Assembly: GCA_030706105.1 (NCBI GenBank)
Contig: JAUZPC010000045.1
Span: 1-12,352, forward strand
DNA length: 12,352 bases
Reading direction: 5' to 3'
From: Bacteroidota bacterium
Lineage (GTDB): Bacteria; Bacteroidota; Ignavibacteria; Ignavibacteriales; Ignavibacteriaceae
Within the stretch, counting starts at the first letter, position 1, and the number at the start of each line of letters is the position of its first letter. Made by a program: the position numbers and the translations under genes. Shown here one piece after another: positions 5,184-12,352 of the stretch. The notes beneath the pieces are model-generated. The model ran no database searches. It was not told the origin of the DNA and saw only the letters and a program-made list of their open reading frames with translations.

Positions 5184-7001
5184 TTAATCCAGTTCAAATT
5201 CTTTTTTCCAATCTGTATCTTTATCAAGCGGCTTCATCTTGGTCTTGTCCAGAATAAAATTTCCGAGTACAAGATAATCCATGTTTGTGCGCATGAAGCA
5301 TTTAAAAGCGTCCCGGGGACTGCATACAATAGGTTCACCTCTAACATTAAACGAGGTGTTAATAATAACCGGACAATTATTGTCATTATGGAATTGTTCA
5401 ATAGTCTTATAATAAAGAGGGTTAGTCTCTTTATGCACTGTCTGAATACGCGCTGAGTAATCTATATGAGTAATAGCAGGTATGTTTGAGCGAACGATAT
5501 TTAATTTGTTAATACCCCATAGCTTTTCTTCCTCTGAAGTCATCTTTCTTCTATGCTCTTCTTTAACATTTGCTACTAAAAGCATATAAGGGGAGGCGCA
5601 GTCGATATCAAAATAATCTGAAACTTTATCACTCAGCACTGATGGGGCAAAGGGTCTAAAGCTTTCTCTAAACTTAATTTTCAAATTCATAGTTGCCTGC
5701 ATTTCGGAAGACCTGGCGTCTCCAATAATTGTGCGGGAACCTAAAGCGCGGGGACCAAATTCCATTCTTCCCTGGAACCACCCGATAACTTTTTCTGAAG
5801 CTATCAATTTGGCAACTGCTCCGGGGATATCTTTTTCATTTACAAATGAATGTTCAATATTATTTGATGCAAGGAAGTGTTCAATTTCATCGGCTGTATA
5901 TTCAGGGCCTAAATAAGAACCTTTTTGAAAATCATTTACGCCGTCAGCCTTGCGTTCATTTTCTAAATAAGCGTACCAGACTGAAAGGGCGGCACCTAGT
6001 GCTCCGCCGGCATCTCCTGCAGCCGGCTGAATCCAGACATTTTTAAAAGGCCCTTTTCTTAAAAGTTCACCATTAGCTACACAATTTAAAGCTACGCCGC
6101 CGGCAAGAACAACGTTCTCCATTTTGGTCTCATTATAGACGTGATGACCCATTTTTAGCACTATTTCTTCAGTCACTTCCTGAACAGAGCGTGCTAAATC
6201 CATTTCTTTTTGCGTTAATTCAGACTCTGGCTTTCTGGGAGGCCCGCCGAATAGTTTGTCAAATTTTTTACCGGTCATAGTAAGTCCGGCGGAATAATTA
6301 AAATATTCCATGTTCATTTTAAAGGAGCCGTCATCCTTAACGTCAATCAGTTCCTTTAGTATGATATCTTTATAAATAGGGTTGCCGTAAGGGGCAAGGC
6401 CCATCACTTTATATTCACCTGAATTTACTTTAAAACCTGTATAGTATGTAATTGCGGAATAGAGTAAGCCGAGTGAATGGGGAAACTTGATATCCGCCAA
6501 CAACTCAATTTTGTTTCCGTTTCCAATTCCGTAAGATGAAGTTGTCCATTCTCCCACGCCATCCATAGTAATAATAGCAGCATTCTGAAAAGGGGATGGA
6601 TAAAAAGCTGAAGCAGCATGTGAAAAATGATGTTCGGGAAATAAAATCTGTCCTGCAAAACCGGTTTCATTTTTAATATACTCTTTCATCCAAAGTTTTT
6701 CTTTAATCCATAAAGGCATTGCCTTTAAAAAAGAAGAAATTCCTTTTGGTGCAAAAGCAAGATAAGTTTCTAAAATTCTTTCAAATTTAAGAAATGGCTT
6801 ATCATAAAAAGCGACATATTCTACCTCATTTATAGAAATGCCCGCAAATTTCAAGCAAAACTCAATAGCATTCTTCGGGAAGTTATGGTCATGCTTCTTC
6901 CTTGTGAACCGTTCTTCTTGTGCAGCAGCAATAATCTCGCCGTCTTTAACTAAGCAGGCAGCGCTGTCATGGTAAAATGCCGATATTCCTATTATGTACA
7001 T
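5184..7001 (-). CDS. O-carbamoyltransferase (NodU/CmcH/SxtI family)
   Basis: A 605-residue enzyme of the family that makes carbamoyl-adenylate from carbamoyl phosphate and ATP, then transfers the carbamoyl group to a hydroxyl. The N-terminal Kae1/TsaD-like ASKHA domain begins at once with MYIIGISAFYHDSAACL. It carries HHFSHAASAF (His124, His125 and His128, the metal/carbamoyl site), MDGVGEW (Asp147) and LAGGVALNC (299-307). The YrdC-like C-terminal domain (about 395-570) shows GWFQGRMEFGPRALGSR (407-423) and INTSFNVRGEP (547-557). Both active sites look intact. The start at 7001 is preferred over the in-frame ATG at 7070 because the fold begins there and the extra 23 residues are hydrophobic, unconserved in character and overlap a good promoter. 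It heads the operon with the SxtJ, SxtK and glycosyltransferase genes. The natural acceptor is unknown, probably a sugar hydroxyl. Confidence 0.95.
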   Translation of the reverse strand: MYIIGISAFYHDSAACLVKDGEIIAAAQEERFTRKKHDHNFPKNAIEFCLKFAGISINEVEYVAFYDKPFLKFERILETYLAFAPKGISSFLKAMPLWIKEKLWMKEYIKNETGFAGQILFPEHHFSHAASAFYPSPFQNAAIITMDGVGEWTTSSYGIGNGNKIELLADIKFPHSLGLLYSAITYYTGFKVNSGEYKVMGLAPYGNPIYKDIILKELIDVKDDGSFKMNMEYFNYSAGLTMTGKKFDKLFGGPPRKPESELTQKEMDLARSVQEVTEEIVLKMGHHVYNETKMENVVLAGGVALNCVANGELLRKGPFKNVWIQPAAGDAGGALGAALSVWYAYLENERKADGVNDFQKGSYLGPEYTADEIEHFLASNNIEHSFVNEKDIPGAVAKLIASEKVIGWFQGRMEFGPRALGSRTIIGDARSSEMQATMNLKIKFRESFRPFAPSVLSDKVSDYFDIDCASPYMLLVANVKEEHRRKMTSEEEKLWGINKLNIVRSNIPAITHIDYSARIQTVHKETNPLYYKTIEQFHNDNNCPVIINTSFNVRGEPIVCSPRDAFKCFMRTNMDYLVLGNFILDKTKMKPLDKDTDWKKEFELD

Positions 7002-7025
7002 TGTTTTAAAATAATTAGCAAAATA

Positions 7026-7055
7026 CAAATATAACACAGTGTAAAATAAGGCAAA
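7026..7055 (-). promoter_or_regulatory. Bacteroidota-type promoter for the carbamoyltransferase operon
   Basis: Read on the minus strand: TTTG (7055-7052), an 18-nt spacer and TATATTTG (7033-7026). This is an exact match to the TTTG / TAnnTTTG pattern of Bacteroidota housekeeping promoters. The distance to the start codon at 7001 gives a leader of only about 15-20 nt. It is the only promoter-like element seen for the operon, consistent with a single transcript of all five genes. No Shine-Dalgarno precedes the ATG, also common in this group. Confidence 0.5.
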
Positions 7056-7276
7056 AGGGAAATAAGCCATTCAAAAAATTTCCTGTGTGAACTTAATACT
7101 AAAAATAATTTAAGATTGCTGATTGCAAGTAAATTTTAATATTATTCCGGGGTCTGTTAGACTTCCGATATTTGTTAAATGGAGAAAAATTCTTATATTG
7201 TAACGTTTTTATTGCAATTAGGGATATTAAATTCTTGGCAGTTAATGAATTGTTTCTAAACCAAAAATCAATAAAT

Positions 7277-8620
7277 ATGGACTTCAACAGAATAGTAAAA
7301 GTTAAAGAGAGCAAATCCAAAAAAGGATCAGTGCTATATTGGATGAGCCGTGACCAGAGAGTCTGTGACAACTGGGGTCTTTTATTTGCTCAAAAATTAG
7401 CAAAAGATAACAATAGTCCGCTTTTGGTAGTGTTTTGCTTAAATCCTTTCTATATACAGGCAGGAATAAGGCATTACAGTTTTATGTTTTCAGGATTGGA
7501 GAAGGTTGAAAAGCAATTGAAAGAATTGAATATTCCATTTTTTTTACTTTCAGGTGCCCCCCGTTTAGTAATACCGGAGTTTATAAATAAATATAAAATA
7601 TCAGACTTAGTTTCTGATTTTGATCCGTTAAAGACTAAAAGAATTTGGCAAAGGGATGTTGTCAGGGTTGTAAATATTTCCGTTTATGAAGTCGATTCAC
7701 ACAACATCATACCTTGCTGGGCTGCTTCAAATAAAATGGAAATTGGGGCATATACATTTCGTCCAAAAGTAGATAAACTTTTACCACAATATCTGGAAGA
7801 AATTCCTTTACCCGAAGTAATGCCGAAAGTTATTGAAAATGAAAATATTAACTGGCCCTCAGTTGCTGATAGTCTTAAAGTGGACATGAATATCCTGCCG
7901 GTTAATGATTACTTAGCCGGTGAAGATGAAGCTTTGTTAAGATTAAATGATTTTGTTGAGAAAAAACTGGAAAACTATAGTGAGCTTAGGAATGATCCTG
8001 TTAAAGACGCACAGTCCGGTTTATCTCCCTATCTTCATTATGGGCAGATATCATCGCAAAGAATAGCTTTAAATATTCAAAAACTTGGTCTTGAAGATAT
8101 GGCCTCAGGTTTTCTGGAAGAGTTAATTGTCAGAAAAGAGTTGGCGGATAATTTTTGTTTTTATAATACAAAATATGACTCCATTGAAGGATTCCCTGAC
8201 TGGGCTCTTCAGTCCCTTAATAAACATAAAATCGATAAAAGGGAATATTTATATTCCTTGGAAGAATTTGAAAATGCTAAAACTCATAGCGCTTTATGGA
8301 ATGCTGCCCAGACTGAATTATTGAAAAAAGGTAAAATCCATGGTTATATGAGGATGTACTGGGCTAAAAAGATTCTCGAGTGGGGAAAGGATCCGGAAGA
8401 ATCATTAAAAATTGCCAATTTCCTAAATGATAAATATAGCTTGGATGGGCGTGATCCAAACGGATATACCGGTACTGCCTGGTCAATCGGAGGTGTGCAT
8501 GACAGAGCGTGGATGGAAAGACCGGTTCTTGGCAAGATCCGTTACATGAATGAAACCGGGTGCCGAAGAAAATTTGATGTTGACCAATATATCCAGTTGG
8601 CTAACGGATATGGGGAGTGA
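7277..8620 (+). CDS. phr: Class II CPD photolyase (deoxyribodipyrimidine photo-lyase)
   Basis: A flavoprotein that splits UV-induced cyclobutane pyrimidine dimers using light; 447 residues, normal for class II. The N-terminal antenna/Rossmann domain opens with YWMSRDQRVCDNW (21-33), a class II hallmark. The helical FAD domain shows SGLSPYLHYGQIS (247-259), EELIVRKELADNF (281-293), HGYMRMYWAKKILEW (355-369) and LDGRDPNGYTGTAWSIGG (389-406). The C-terminus RPVLGKIRYMN ... GCRRKFDV is also class II-like. An upstream in-frame ATG at 7172 would add 35 residues unlike the family; the ATG at 7277 is favoured although no Shine-Dalgarno precedes it. It is transcribed divergently from the carbamoyltransferase operon across 275 bp and appears to stand alone. 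The organism, or its ancestor, probably experiences sunlight. Confidence 0.96.
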   Translation: MDFNRIVKVKESKSKKGSVLYWMSRDQRVCDNWGLLFAQKLAKDNNSPLLVVFCLNPFYIQAGIRHYSFMFSGLEKVEKQLKELNIPFFLLSGAPRLVIPEFINKYKISDLVSDFDPLKTKRIWQRDVVRVVNISVYEVDSHNIIPCWAASNKMEIGAYTFRPKVDKLLPQYLEEIPLPEVMPKVIENENINWPSVADSLKVDMNILPVNDYLAGEDEALLRLNDFVEKKLENYSELRNDPVKDAQSGLSPYLHYGQISSQRIALNIQKLGLEDMASGFLEELIVRKELADNFCFYNTKYDSIEGFPDWALQSLNKHKIDKREYLYSLEEFENAKTHSALWNAAQTELLKKGKIHGYMRMYWAKKILEWGKDPEESLKIANFLNDKYSLDGRDPNGYTGTAWSIGGVHDRAWMERPVLGKIRYMNETGCRRKFDVDQYIQLANGYGE

Positions 8621-8753
8621 TTTTATAGAACAAAACCTGTTGGACAGTAAACCGTTCTCCCTACCACAGTAGACAATATTATCTAAAACGGTTATATTTC
8701 GTGTACGTTTCTATTCCTATAATTTATTAGACTCCTATTCCGTTAATCTCCTG

Positions 8754-8782
8754 TTGTTAAAACTTTTCTATCAAATTATAAT
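8754..8782 (+). promoter_or_regulatory. Sigma70-like promoter upstream of the sensor-protein gene
   Basis: TTGTTA (8754-8759), an exact 17-nt spacer and TATAAT (8777-8782). The match to the standard consensus is good, with a perfect -10. The expected transcription start near 8789 leaves a 5' leader of about 177 nt before the ATG at 8966. AT-rich DNA gives such boxes by chance, so this is moderate evidence. It differs in type from the TAnnTTTG promoter of the carbamoyltransferase operon. Confidence 0.45.
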
Positions 8783-8809
8783 GAAGCACTTTTTAAAGAA
8801 TTACTTATA

Positions 8810-8831
8810 AAAGGAGTAGCCTTTACGCTAC
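8810..8831 (+). promoter_or_regulatory. Competing hairpins in the leader of the sensor-protein gene
   Basis: AAAGG (8810-8814) can pair with CCTTT (8820-8824), or GTAGC (8816-8820) with GCTAC (8827-8831). The two stems exclude one another. CTTTACG (8821-8827) has a further distant partner, CGTAAAG (8890-8896). Mutually exclusive stems in a long leader are suggestive of regulation but also arise by chance at this size. Confidence 0.3.
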
Positions 8832-8965
8832 GATCTTACTAGATGGCGCTAACTTTAAATAAGTAAAAAATGTTCGATTATTAATAAACCGTAAAGTTTA
8901 TCCAACCCGTAATTTGCAGGGACCGATAAACCAAATAATCAATAAAAATAGAATTATCTTCAATA

Positions 8966-11900
8966 ATGCTGCCTGATCTGTTCAAAATAAAACGAAGTGA
9001 TGTCGTTGTAATTGTATGTTTTTTAATTTATGCCATCAGTTTTAAATTAATACACAATATTACTCCTCAAACCGTAGGGTCTATCCCTATCTTTATAATC
9101 AGTTTTGCCGGCGTTAAGCTCGGGATAAAAAAGGGATTAGGATATGCACTAATAGGTGCGGCTATAAGCTGGCTGCTTTATTACAGTGTTCAATATAATC
9201 ATTTCAGTACGCTTGCCATAACTTCGGTAGTATACATTCTGTTTGGTGGTTTTTCAGGATATATTCATATGTTAAAGGAAAAAGTTCTTCAAAAAAATGG
9301 AACTCTCAAAAAAGAAATGGAAATGAGGGCTCAATTTGAAAAAGAACTTCAGCTAATAAAAGATGATTTGGAAGACAAAGTAGAAATACGGACATCTGAG
9401 CTTACGGCAGTTAATAAATTACTGAAGAATGAAATCGAGAACAGAGAGCTCGTAGAGCAGAAGCTGAATTCCAGATTGAAATTTGAAATTTTGATTTCCG
9501 AAGTTGCTCAAAAATTTGCAAATGTTCTGGACATCGAAGAAATTGATGATTTAATAAATACAACACTGAAAGATTTAACGGACTTTATTGGTTTTGACAG
9601 GGGCTATATATTCTTTAAGGAAGAGGGAAGTCCGGTTCATATAAGGAAATATTTTTATCATAAAGAGAATATTCCTAATGGGTTATCTACACCGATGATT
9701 GATATCAGCGAATATCAAGTGTTGGGAAAATATGTTTTCCTGGAAAATCAAATTTTATTTTCGGAAAATCAAAGGGATTCCTCTTATAAGGATGAAGTTG
9801 CAAAATTATTAGAAAAGTTTGGTGTAAATGCAATAATTGTATCTGCAGTGCAGTTCAAAGATAGGCCCGTCGGGTTTATAGGATTTGACCAGGCTTTAAA
9901 AAGAGATACCTCCAACCCGGTAGATTTGATCTTTATAAAATCGATTGAAAAAATCATTGAAGGAGCAATCGGTAAAAAAATAATTTTTGACGAATTAAGG
10001 ACTAATAAAAAAAGATTTGAAAATATATCAAATATTATTGCTGATTTTGCATTTTCAATTAATGTTGTCAATGGTGAAGTAGGTAGTCTGGAGTGGGTAA
10101 CAGATGCTTTTTTCATTAAAACAGGTTATTCAAAATCGAAAGAGATGTTTGAAAAAGGCTGGCAGGATGTCATTTATTCTGAAGATTTATCTAAATTGTA
10201 TGAAAGCTTCACAAAAGCTATCAATAAAAAGTCTGTTGTTGATGAATTAAGAATGATAACTTTCAATGGCTCGGTAAGATGGTTTAAATTCTTTATCGAA
10301 CCGGAATTTGATGCTGAAGGAGACGTTAATAAAATAATTGGCGGTGCCCAGGATATTACTCTTCAAAAAACCTTTGATGATATATTGCTTCAGAATGAAA
10401 AAAAATTCCATTTGATTTTTGACAACAATCCATTTCCAATGATGCTGGTTGATTCAAGAAGTCTTGATATCTTAGAAATTAATTCTTCAGCCGTAATCCA
10501 GTATGGTTATACTAAAGAAGAATTATTAACAATGAACTATTCACAGTTTTACTTGGACGAAGATAAGACTGCAAATATTGCTGAGTTAAGTGACCCGCAC
10601 AAAAGTTTCTCAGATCCAAATTTGGTTAAGCATCTGGCAAATGATAACAAAGTATTGGTAGTAGAAACATATTCCCATAAAATGTTATTTGATAATAAAT
10701 CGGTTTTTCTTGTCATTCCGCTTGATGTTACAGAGAAAATAAAAATCGCTAATGAAAATAAACTTCTCGCACATTCAATTAAGTCTATTCAGGAATGTGT
10801 ATCAATTACAGACGAAAAGAATACAATAATATATGTAAATGATGCGTTTTGTAAAACTTATGGCTATGAAAGTTGTGAGTTGGTCGGCAAAAACATAAGC
10901 ATCCTTCACGGCTCAAGTGTTCCAACAGATTATTCTGACAAAGTAGCTGTAAAAACGTTAGAAGAAGGCTACAGAGGGGAATTTCTAAATAGAAAGAAAA
11001 ATGGAATTGAGTTCCCAATAAGTCTGACTACGTCTAATGTAAAAGATGAAAATGGAGAAATACTGGCTTTAATCGGAGTAGCGACTGATATATCAGACAG
11101 AAAAGAGAATGAAAAAGCATTACTTGATGCCGCAAATTATGCGCAGCTTGAAAAAGCTAAGACTGAAACAATAATAAAAAGTATAGGTGAATCCGTAAGG
11201 ATTGTTGATCTAAAATTCAATATATCCTATCAGAATGAGATATGTGAAGAGCATTTTTCCATTAAGAGTGGAAAGCCCTGTTATAGTTTGTTTAATAGAG
11301 AAAAGCCATGTGAAGATTGCCCTCTGTTTGTTTCTAATTGGGACGGGCATATTTTGCATAGAGAAAAAGTTATTGATAGTAAGGATACAACCAGATATTA
11401 CGATCTGACAATATCTGCCTTAAAGGATTCTGCCGGAAACATAACAAGCGTAATAGAACTTGCTAAAGAAACCACCGCCAAAAAAGAAATTGAATTGTCT
11501 CTTAAAGAAAAAGTTAGCCAACTGGAGCTTATCAGCGGATTAATTTTTGGTTTCAAAGATATTTTTAATATAAAAAGTCTAATTAAATATATCTATGATG
11601 TCTTTCCTGAGTACATTCCAAATGTTGACGGAATGAGTGTACAGCTATACGATAGCGGCAGAGATGAACTCTATGGAGCTAAGAATCTATTGTTTGATGA
11701 CGCAGAATATAGGAAAAAATCAACTAATAAAATTAGTTTTACAAATTTGGCAGGACGCTGTTTCTTAGAATCAAAACCAATTTATATTGAAGATTGCAAA
11801 ACCTCCAGTCTAAATGATAAAGGATATTTCTTAGATAATAAAATTATTTCTACTGTTATGGTCCCTTTGGCTATCAAGCAGAAGAAAATAGGTGTGCTAA

Positions 11901-12352
11901 GGTTCGACAATAAAAACAAAGTAAATGCATTTAGCCATAATGATATAGAGTATTTTCAGGTAATAGCAGAGCAGTTGGCGATGTTGATTGAAAATGATAA
12001 ATTAATTGAAGGAATTAAGAACTCAGAAAAAGAATTGGCTGACAGTAAAGATTACCTTAATAATATGATTAACGCTTTACGAATGGGAGTTATTGCTATA
12101 GAGCCGGAGACCCATACTGTTGTTGACATTAATAAATATGCTGTCGAGTTAATTGGTGCGCCAAGGGAATATTTGTTAGGTAAAATGTGCCATAAATTTA
12201 TATGCCCTGCCGAAAGGGATAAGTGCCCTGTTACGGATCTGCATCAGGAGGTCGATTCATCCGAGAGAATTTTACTTAATTATAAAAATGAAAAGATTCC
12301 GATTCTAAAAAGCGTAGTCCCAATTACCTATAAAGAGAAAAAGTACTTAGTA
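8966..12352 (+). CDS. Large membrane-anchored multi-GAF/PAS sensor protein, probably a histidine kinase (3' truncated by window edge)
   Basis: The frame is open from the ATG at 8966 to the window end, 1129 codons without a stop. Order of parts (approximate residues): four hydrophobic segments (13-31, 37-52, 56-75, 81-97); a charged coiled coil (100-170); GAF (170-340); PAS (347-470, ending GGAQDIT); PAS (477-597); PAS (600-719, with IIYVNDAFCKTYGYE and the PAC end GVATDISDRKENE); cysteine-bearing PAS (720-846; Cys772, Cys782, Cys785); GAF (846-1018); a final PAS with a second cysteine cluster (from 1021; Cys1075, Cys1080, Cys1087), cut by the edge. No HisKA, HATPase, GGDEF or receiver domain is reached, so 'kinase' is inferred from architecture. 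A start Shine-Dalgarno is absent; the only upstream in-frame sequence hits TAA at 8936-8938, so 8966 is the first ATG available. The input signal is unknown. Confidence 0.9.
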   Translation, partial: MLPDLFKIKRSDVVVIVCFLIYAISFKLIHNITPQTVGSIPIFIISFAGVKLGIKKGLGYALIGAAISWLLYYSVQYNHFSTLAITSVVYILFGGFSGYIHMLKEKVLQKNGTLKKEMEMRAQFEKELQLIKDDLEDKVEIRTSELTAVNKLLKNEIENRELVEQKLNSRLKFEILISEVAQKFANVLDIEEIDDLINTTLKDLTDFIGFDRGYIFFKEEGSPVHIRKYFYHKENIPNGLSTPMIDISEYQVLGKYVFLENQILFSENQRDSSYKDEVAKLLEKFGVNAIIVSAVQFKDRPVGFIGFDQALKRDTSNPVDLIFIKSIEKIIEGAIGKKIIFDELRTNKKRFENISNIIADFAFSINVVNGEVGSLEWVTDAFFIKTGYSKSKEMFEKGWQDVIYSEDLSKLYESFTKAINKKSVVDELRMITFNGSVRWFKFFIEPEFDAEGDVNKIIGGAQDITLQKTFDDILLQNEKKFHLIFDNNPFPMMLVDSRSLDILEINSSAVIQYGYTKEELLTMNYSQFYLDEDKTANIAELSDPHKSFSDPNLVKHLANDNKVLVVETYSHKMLFDNKSVFLVIPLDVTEKIKIANENKLLAHSIKSIQECVSITDEKNTIIYVNDAFCKTYGYESCELVGKNISILHGSSVPTDYSDKVAVKTLEEGYRGEFLNRKKNGIEFPISLTTSNVKDENGEILALIGVATDISDRKENEKALLDAANYAQLEKAKTETIIKSIGESVRIVDLKFNISYQNEICEEHFSIKSGKPCYSLFNREKPCEDCPLFVSNWDGHILHREKVIDSKDTTRYYDLTISALKDSAGNITSVIELAKETTAKKEIELSLKEKVSQLELISGLIFGFKDIFNIKSLIKYIYDVFPEYIPNVDGMSVQLYDSGRDELYGAKNLLFDDAEYRKKSTNKISFTNLAGRCFLESKPIYIEDCKTSSLNDKGYFLDNKIISTVMVPLAIKQKKIGVLRFDNKNKVNAFSHNDIEYFQVIAEQLAMLIENDKLIEGIKNSEKELADSKDYLNNMINALRMGVIAIEPETHTVVDINKYAVELIGAPREYLLGKMCHKFICPAERDKCPVTDLHQEVDSSERILLNYKNEKIPILKSVVPITYKEKKYLV

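Larger units (their letters stand above)
8621..8965 (+). other. Intergenic region with leader of the sensor-protein gene
   Basis: 345 bp with no coding sequence that I can support. No U-tract terminator follows the photolyase. The nearest structures are CTGT/ACAG (8637-8647) and the separated arms AACCGTT (8650-8656) and AACGGTT (8687-8693), both weak. The right half carries a promoter (8754-8782) and a hairpin in the implied 5' leader (8810-8831). CTTTACG (8821-8827) can also pair with CGTAAAG (8890-8896). I could not match this leader to any riboswitch class I know. Confidence 0.6.

Noticed and set aside
6425..6670. 81-codon minus-strand ORF inside the carbamoyltransferase
   Set aside because: An out-of-frame shadow of a clearly coding, motif-rich gene.
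3630..7001. Saxitoxin or other toxin biosynthesis cluster
   Set aside because: Only the carbamoyltransferase-SxtJ-SxtK trio is shared. No SxtA-type polyketide synthase, amidinotransferase or tailoring oxygenase genes are present.
7002..7070. Longer carbamoyltransferase start at 7070 (628 aa)
   Set aside because: The family fold begins at MYIIGIS (7001). The added 23 residues are hydrophobic and overlap the best promoter candidate.
7172..7276. Longer photolyase start at 7172 (482 aa)
   Set aside because: The extra 35 residues do not resemble a photolyase N-terminus, and the ATG at 7277 gives the normal class II length.
8842..8865. Leader peptide ORF (MALTLNK) in the sensor-gene leader
   Set aside because: Only seven codons, no ribosome binding site and no run of regulatory codons; indistinguishable from chance.
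9784..11018. Minus-strand ORFs 9784-10116 and 10806-11018
   Set aside because: They are antisense shadows of the intact GAF/PAS reading frame.

Overview
The window is an AT-rich bacterial chromosome segment, most likely from Ignavibacteria (Bacteroidota/Chlorobi group). The best taxonomic signal is the truncated first gene, which ends in a type IX secretion C-terminal sorting domain of the 'QNYPNPFNP' type common in that lineage. A Bacteroidota-style promoter (TTTG, 18 nt, TATATTTG) and start codons often lacking a good Shine-Dalgarno agree with this. No tRNA, rRNA, CRISPR array, phage gene or transposase gene was found.

Layout. (1) Positions 3-938, + strand: C-terminal part of a secreted T9SS-cargo protein, closed by a strong terminator. 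(2) 1212-2944, + strand: a single-domain STAS anti-sigma-factor antagonist, then purA (adenylosuccinate synthetase) with a strong terminator. (3) 2976-3629: about 650 bp without a gene between convergent transcription units. It is packed with short palindromes and repeats (REP-like hairpins, an inverted 17-bp pair, a 21-bp direct repeat resembling IS ends). (4) 7001 down to 3630, - strand: a compact five-gene operon of carbamoyltransferase, SxtJ-family membrane protein, 52-aa DUF5989/SxtK-type protein, 45-aa lysine-rich protein and GT2 glycosyltransferase. Gaps are 3, 14 and 14 nt, followed by an ATGA overlap. The two small genes (4591-4749 and 4439-4576) are easily missed because they are under 60 codons. 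(5) 7277-8620, + strand: class II CPD photolyase, divergent from the operon. (6) 8621-8965: a 345-bp gap with a good sigma70-like promoter (TTGTTA, 17 nt, TATAAT) and a leader of about 177 nt. (7) 8966-12352, + strand, running off the edge: a very large membrane-anchored multi-GAF/PAS sensor protein of at least 1129 residues. Two of its PAS domains carry cysteine clusters, and its output domain lies outside the window.

The most interesting unit is the minus-strand operon. Its first three genes have the same order and families as sxtI-sxtJ-sxtK of the cyanobacterial saxitoxin cluster, where SxtJ and SxtK have no assigned role. None of the other saxitoxin genes is present here. Coupling to a glycosyltransferase instead suggests O-carbamoylation of a sugar or cell-surface glycan, with SxtJ and SxtK as membrane partners of the carbamoyltransferase. 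That role is inference.
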